From contig OZ257145.1 of NCBI GenBank assembly GCA_965279315.1, forward strand, positions 434,001 through 498,000: 64,000 bases of DNA, written 5' to 3'. The position numbers and the translations under genes are program-made. The notes below the pieces were generated by a model, which ran no database searches, was not told where the DNA came from, and saw only the letters and a program-made list of their open reading frames with translations. Below, piece by piece: positions 60,511-64,000 of the stretch; position 1 is the first letter of the stretch; each line of letters begins with the position of its first letter. This DNA comes from JAPWJZ01 sp965279315 (GTDB lineage Bacteria > Pseudomonadota > Alphaproteobacteria > Micavibrionales > UBA2020).

Positions 60511-62010
60511 ATGCGCCGCATCCTGTTTGCCCTGCTGACCATTCTGTTCCTGCTGCCCCACCCCGCGCAGGCATCGAAGGGGTACGAGATTTTGTTCGAT
60601 GCGAAAAACCAGTGGCTGAACAGCAGCCGCGCGCTGACATCGGAAGACGCAAGCGGGCGCATGGTGCTGATGGATTTCTGGACCTACGGCTGCATCAACT
60701 GCATGCAGATCGTGCCCGACCTTAAAAAACTGGAAAAGGAATTCGGCGACAGGCTGCTGGTGGTGGGCGTGCATTCGGCGAAATTCAGCGGCGAAAAAGG
60801 CAGCGAACGCATTTTGTCGGCGGCAAAACGGTTCGGCCTCGAGCACCCCGTCATCAACGATTCAAATTTCGACGTCTGGGAACAGTTCAAGGTAGAGGCA
60901 TGGCCGACGCAAATCCTGCTGGATGGCAAGGGGGAAGAAGTGGCGCGCTATCGTGGCGAAGGCCATTACGATGAAATCCGCGCCGATATCGCAAAACATA
61001 TCGGCGATGCGAAACCGGAATCGAAAACAACATTGGCTTCATTGAAGGCGGCGGATGAAAAAACCGGCACGCTGAAATTCCCCGCGCGGCTTGGTTTTGG
61101 CGGCGATACGCCATGGGGCGAAATTTTGTTCGTGGCGGATAGCGGCAATAACCGCATCATCGGCGCAACACTGGATGGCAAGATCAAGGTCACGATCGGC
61201 AGCGGCACAGAAGGCGCGGGCGACGGCGAATTCGCAACCGCTTCGTTCAACCATCCCCGCGGCTTCGGCGTGGTGAAGGGTGGCATTTATGTTGCCGATA
61301 CCAACAACCACCTGATCCGCTATGCCGATTTTGCGACCGGCAAAGTGACGACGGTTGCGGGCACGGGCAAACAGGGCTATGCGCGTGATGCCAAGGACGA
61401 CAAGGCTTTGGAAACGCCGATGGCGTCGCCATGGGATGTGGAGATGCTGCAGGATGGCAAGACGCTGGCCATTGCGATGGCGGGCACGCATCAGCTGTGG
61501 ACGCTGGATACCGCCGCTAAAACCGTTTCCGTTCTGGCGGGCACGGGCAAGGAATTTATCGATGACGGCGATGCCGGTGAGTCATCGCTGTCGCAGCCCA
61601 GCGGCCTTGCGCCGTTCGGCGACACGCTTTATTTCGTCGATGCAGAAACATCGTCGCTGCGCAAATTGAAACAGGGCCAGGTCAGCACACTGGTCGGCAC
61701 CGGGCTGTTCGATTTCGGCCTTGTTGACGGCGCGTACCCGAAGGCGATGATGCAGCACGCGCAAGGGCTGGATGCTGATGCCGGCCGCGTGGTGATTGCG
61801 GATACCTATAACAACACATTGCGCCTGTACGATATTGCATCCGGCAAGCTGACGACCGCGAACATCGAAAAAGGCGCACTGGATGAACCGGGCGATGTGC
61901 TGCAGCTGAACGGCAAGATGTATGTGGCCGACACCAACCATCACCGCATCGCGGTTTTCGACCCGAAAACGGGCAAAACCAGCACGTTAACCCTGATAGC
62001 CGATAAGTAA
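60511..62010 (+). CDS. Secreted thioredoxin-like plus NHL beta-propeller protein (NHLRC2-like), 499 aa
   Basis: A signal peptide (RRILFALLTILFLLPHPAQA) precedes a thioredoxin-like domain with LMDFWTYGCINCMQIVPDL (C61-x2-C64) and AWPTQILLDGKGEEVARYRG. From residue about 190 come NHL repeats forming a propeller (NRIIGATLDGKIKVTIG, GGIYVADTNNHLIRYADF, GRVVIADTYNNTLRLYDI, KMYVADTNHHRIAVFD). This is the architecture of NHLRC2. Export implies a periplasmic thiol or scaffold role. ATG 60511 follows AAGGAG by 9 bp. Substrate unknown. Confidence 0.88.
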   Translation: MRRILFALLTILFLLPHPAQASKGYEILFDAKNQWLNSSRALTSEDASGRMVLMDFWTYGCINCMQIVPDLKKLEKEFGDRLLVVGVHSAKFSGEKGSERILSAAKRFGLEHPVINDSNFDVWEQFKVEAWPTQILLDGKGEEVARYRGEGHYDEIRADIAKHIGDAKPESKTTLASLKAADEKTGTLKFPARLGFGGDTPWGEILFVADSGNNRIIGATLDGKIKVTIGSGTEGAGDGEFATASFNHPRGFGVVKGGIYVADTNNHLIRYADFATGKVTTVAGTGKQGYARDAKDDKALETPMASPWDVEMLQDGKTLAIAMAGTHQLWTLDTAAKTVSVLAGTGKEFIDDGDAGESSLSQPSGLAPFGDTLYFVDAETSSLRKLKQGQVSTLVGTGLFDFGLVDGAYPKAMMQHAQGLDADAGRVVIADTYNNTLRLYDIASGKLTTANIEKGALDEPGDVLQLNGKMYVADTNHHRIAVFDPKTGKTSTLTLIADK

Positions 62011-62086
62011 TTATCTTGCCCTGAATCCGGCTGACGCGAATCCATATCGCGGGTATCCTGATGGCGCGTACAGTTTCAACAAACGT

Positions 62087-62797
62087 ATGACCGTCATGAC
62101 ACCGGATACCAAGCAAAAGCCCAAGGGATGGCTGTCGAAAATTTTCGGCCGCAAGGCCAAATGGTGGATGAAGGCGCTGCGCACAGCCGTCCTGATCGCG
62201 GGCGGATTGATGGTGACGGACCGCGTGATCCTGCCCAACCTGCCCGGACGCCCGCTGACGCGCGATGAAACCGCGATGTTGCAGGATGTTTACAAAGAAT
62301 CCATCGACCTGACGAAAGTGCGCATCCATACATCACCCATGGCGGATGTGTTCCTGAACTGGATGGGGGCGGATGCTGTCGCGCGCGACAACCTGATTTA
62401 TATGTCCACGACCATGGACATGCACAATTACGGCGCAAAGAATGCCGAACCGTATATCCAGTACGCCCTGACGCACGAGGCCGCGCATATCTGGCAATAC
62501 CAGAACGGCGTGATGCCGAACATCTTTCACATGACCGCGCTGAATGCCAGCCGCTTCCTGCCCGGCCAGGACAGGCACGAGGATTACCGCTATAGCGTTT
62601 TAGAGGGAAAGGACCTGCTGCAATACAATATCGAGCAACAGGCCAGCATCATCACCGATTTTACCTTTGCGGCGAAAGGCACGATGCCCGCGATTTTCGA
62701 AAGAAACGTGAATGCGCCGAAGGAAAAGGTGCAGGCGGGATACGCAGCCACGCTGAAAAATTTCCGCGCCAACCCGTCATATCCGAAACAGAAATAG
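62087..62797 (+). CDS. Membrane-anchored protein with HEAAH metallopeptidase-like motif, 236 aa
   Basis: Residues about 30-50 form one membrane helix (ALRTAVLIAGGLMVTDRVIL). The periplasmic part has H130-E-A-A-H134 in YALTHEAAHIWQYQNGVMPN, a zinc HExxH motif in a setting like the DUF4157/eCIS-core and vgr-related families. LIYMSTTMDMHNYG lies just before it and EQQASIITDFTF after, the latter with a Glu that could be the third ligand. A start at 62087 or 62096 fits equally. It follows the NHLRC2-like gene after 76 bp on the same strand. Protease activity is inferred. Confidence 0.68.
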   Translation: MTVMTPDTKQKPKGWLSKIFGRKAKWWMKALRTAVLIAGGLMVTDRVILPNLPGRPLTRDETAMLQDVYKESIDLTKVRIHTSPMADVFLNWMGADAVARDNLIYMSTTMDMHNYGAKNAEPYIQYALTHEAAHIWQYQNGVMPNIFHMTALNASRFLPGQDRHEDYRYSVLEGKDLLQYNIEQQASIITDFTFAAKGTMPAIFERNVNAPKEKVQAGYAATLKNFRANPSYPKQK

Positions 62798-62800
62798 ACT

Positions 62801-63532
62801 TCAGCGCGGCGCTTTTTCCGCAGGCACGCAGATGATGTCGAGCGTTTCATGCGCGGCCGGCACAAGGTTACCGTTATCGTCGCCGGCGAAAATCGCGTAA
62901 TTCCGCTGGGCGAGGAAATCCAGCAGCTCCTTGCGCGAATTGCCGGCGCGCAGCAGCCAGGCGTCATCGGCCTCCAGCATCAGCACGGGGCGGAATTTTT
63001 CCAGCGATTGCGTCGCGCCCAGCAGCATGCGCATTTCCCAGCCCTCGATATCCGCCTTGAGGAAATCGATGCGCGCGATTTTATGGTCGATCACGAACTG
63101 GTCGAGCGTGGTGAGCGATATTTTTTCCTCCAGCGACGCGCCTTCGGAGGCGACGCCCGCGAGCGTGCTGAGCCCGAAGCCCATGCTGCCCGAAGCCTTG
63201 ATCGGCATGGAGAGCGAGGCGACGGCGTCCGCGTCGCTCAATCCCACCGCATGGATCGAGACGTTTTTCAGGCGGCGCAGCACGCGCACCTTGGTCAAGA
63301 TCGACAACGCATAGCTGCCGGGCTCGAAGGCATAGACATGGCCCTGCGGCGCCAGTTTCGCGAACAGCTTGGCAAACTGCCCCGCATGGGCGCCGACATC
63401 GATCACCACGCCGTCTTTGGGCACATAGCGCGACAGCAGCGGCGCAAGCTCTTCATGGTGCTGGCGGAAAATCGCCTTGAACAGGTGCGCCCCATGGGTC
63501 AGGCGGGCGCGAAAACTGAGCTGGTCCATCAT
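62801..63532 (-). CDS. FkbM-family methyltransferase
   Basis: The 243-aa protein carries the SAM-binding GVVIDVGAHAGQFAKLFAKL followed by GHVYAFEPGSYALSIL, then the FkbM signature ISLTTLDQFVIDHKIARIDF and LKADIEGWEMRMLLGATQSL. PVLMLEADDAWLL completes it. FkbM-type enzymes methylate hydroxyl groups of sugars, polyketides or lipids; genes of this type often modify surface glycans. No glycan cluster is adjacent, so the substrate is unknown. It is convergent with the HEAAH gene, 3 bp apart. Confidence 0.9.
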   Translation of the reverse strand: MMDQLSFRARLTHGAHLFKAIFRQHHEELAPLLSRYVPKDGVVIDVGAHAGQFAKLFAKLAPQGHVYAFEPGSYALSILTKVRVLRRLKNVSIHAVGLSDADAVASLSMPIKASGSMGFGLSTLAGVASEGASLEEKISLTTLDQFVIDHKIARIDFLKADIEGWEMRMLLGATQSLEKFRPVLMLEADDAWLLRAGNSRKELLDFLAQRNYAIFAGDDNGNLVPAAHETLDIICVPAEKAPR

Positions 63533-63668
63533 GGTTTTAATCCTTTTGCCTGCCTGCCGCCTTCGTGCGGGGTCATGCTGATTACCGTCTTTCGGCGGCA
63601 GGGGTCAAGCCTTAACATGCCATAATTTGGGCTTTATGCCACCCCCGGAATCCCCTATATTCACCCCC

Positions 63669-64000
63669 ATGCAACCGCCCATGAAAACCTATGTCGAGTT
63701 TATCGAGCCCGACCGCAACGACCCTGCGGGCCGGTCGACCGTGGTCGAGGTGAAGGACAGGGATATTGCGAAACTCTCTATCCCCGCGCGCTGCGACATT
63801 TTTTACTTCTTCGACAGCCCCGCGCACAACACCACGACGGCGGCGGCGCAGGACGAACAATACAATATCTCGCGCTTTCACATCGTCGCCGACAGGCTGC
63901 TGACGCGGGAGGAGGCGAAGAAAATGGTTTCCGCCACGCTGAACACGCAGCAGCGCGCGAAAATGCAGTGGGACATTAAACTGCAGCAAAACGACATCTT
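63669..64000 (+). CDS. Hypothetical protein, 3' truncated by window edge
   Basis: The frame is open from an ATG at 63669 (alternatives 63636 and 63681) to the end of the window, 110 codons, with no stop. The translation starts MQPPMKTYVEFIEPDRND and continues with VVEVKDRDIAKLSIPARCDI, FFDSPAHNTTTAAAQDEQY and RLLTREEAKKMVSATLNTQ. I do not recognise it. The protein is soluble and acidic-basic mixed. No clear ribosome-binding site precedes any candidate start. It is divergent from the FkbM gene. The minus-strand frame over the same bases is an Arg-rich shadow. Confidence 0.6.
   Translation, partial: MQPPMKTYVEFIEPDRNDPAGRSTVVEVKDRDIAKLSIPARCDIFYFFDSPAHNTTTAAAQDEQYNISRFHIVADRLLTREEAKKMVSATLNTQQRAKMQWDIKLQQNDI

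Noticed and set aside
63612..63989. Minus-strand 125-aa frame at the right edge
   Set aside because: The plus-strand frame over the same bases is open to the window edge with normal composition, while the minus product is Arg-rich and lacks a start signal.
1..64000. CRISPR arrays, insertion sequences, prophage
   Set aside because: No regularly spaced direct repeats, no transposase or integrase motifs and no phage structural genes were seen.

Overview
This is a GC-rich chromosomal window from a Gram-negative bacterium, most likely an alphaproteobacterium. It carries the Kdo/lipid A genes waaA-lpxK-lpxL. An alphaproteobacterial-type LexA box (GTTC-N7-GTTC) lies upstream of uvrA, tadA and rluB are divergent neighbours, and an FeS-type (PhrB clade) photolyase is present. 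A HELQH-containing putative metallopeptidase and several unrecognised secreted families suggest a lineage away from the well-studied orders; a Micavibrio-like lineage is possible but is only an inference. I see no rRNA, CRISPR array, transposase, integrase or phage genes. One tRNA, tRNA-Arg(ACG), is present.

Layout. 1-5.9 kb: a truncated CPA2 antiporter, a TyrA-like dehydrogenase, a luciferase-like monooxygenase, an enoyl-CoA hydratase/isomerase with its Shine-Dalgarno inside a hairpin, an unknown protein, an M14-like zinc hydrolase and tRNA-Arg. 6-15.6 kb: a coiled-coil lipoprotein, a second antiporter, bacterioferritin, rluB/tadA, xseA, small membrane proteins, ssb and a YfbR-like HD hydrolase. 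A perfect 32-bp inverted repeat follows tadA. 15.7-22.3 kb: a periplasmic beta-repeat protein, the photolyase, the HELQH protein, a deoxyribosyltransferase-like protein, a DUF4142 protein, and about 550 bp of non-coding, structure-rich DNA before uvrA. 22.3-29.6 kb: uvrA, small ORFs, a membrane protein, an ArsR/AHSA1 pair and a pair of probable unknown paralogues. 29.7-32.9 kb: waaA-lpxK-lpxL, joined by 4-base overlaps. 33.2-37.2 kb: a minus-strand cluster of four secreted, cysteine-containing paralogues of unknown function, the most unusual locus here. 37.3-47.3 kb: rsmD, a DUF4139 protein, uppP, asd with a translationally coupled half-MreB, a CoA-transferase, pyrB, an HD hydrolase and plsY. 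47.3-53.6 kb: dprA, topA and rnr, closely packed. 53.6-64 kb: a diguanylate cyclase, a LOG-family protein, psd-pssA, two unknown proteins, yifB/comM, an NHLRC2-like thioredoxin/NHL protein, a membrane-anchored HEAAH protein, an FkbM methyltransferase and a truncated final gene.

How genes work together. Envelope biogenesis dominates: lipid A/Kdo assembly, undecaprenyl phosphate recycling (uppP), phospholipid synthesis (plsY, psd, pssA), and diaminopimelate/lysine supply through asd. DNA metabolism is the second theme: uvrA, xseA, ssb, topA, dprA, the YifB/ComM ATPase and the photolyase. Most of the rest is ordinary housekeeping. The unexplained parts are the four-paralogue secreted cluster, the half-actin protein, the paired hypothetical genes near 29 kb, and the structured intergenic region before uvrA.
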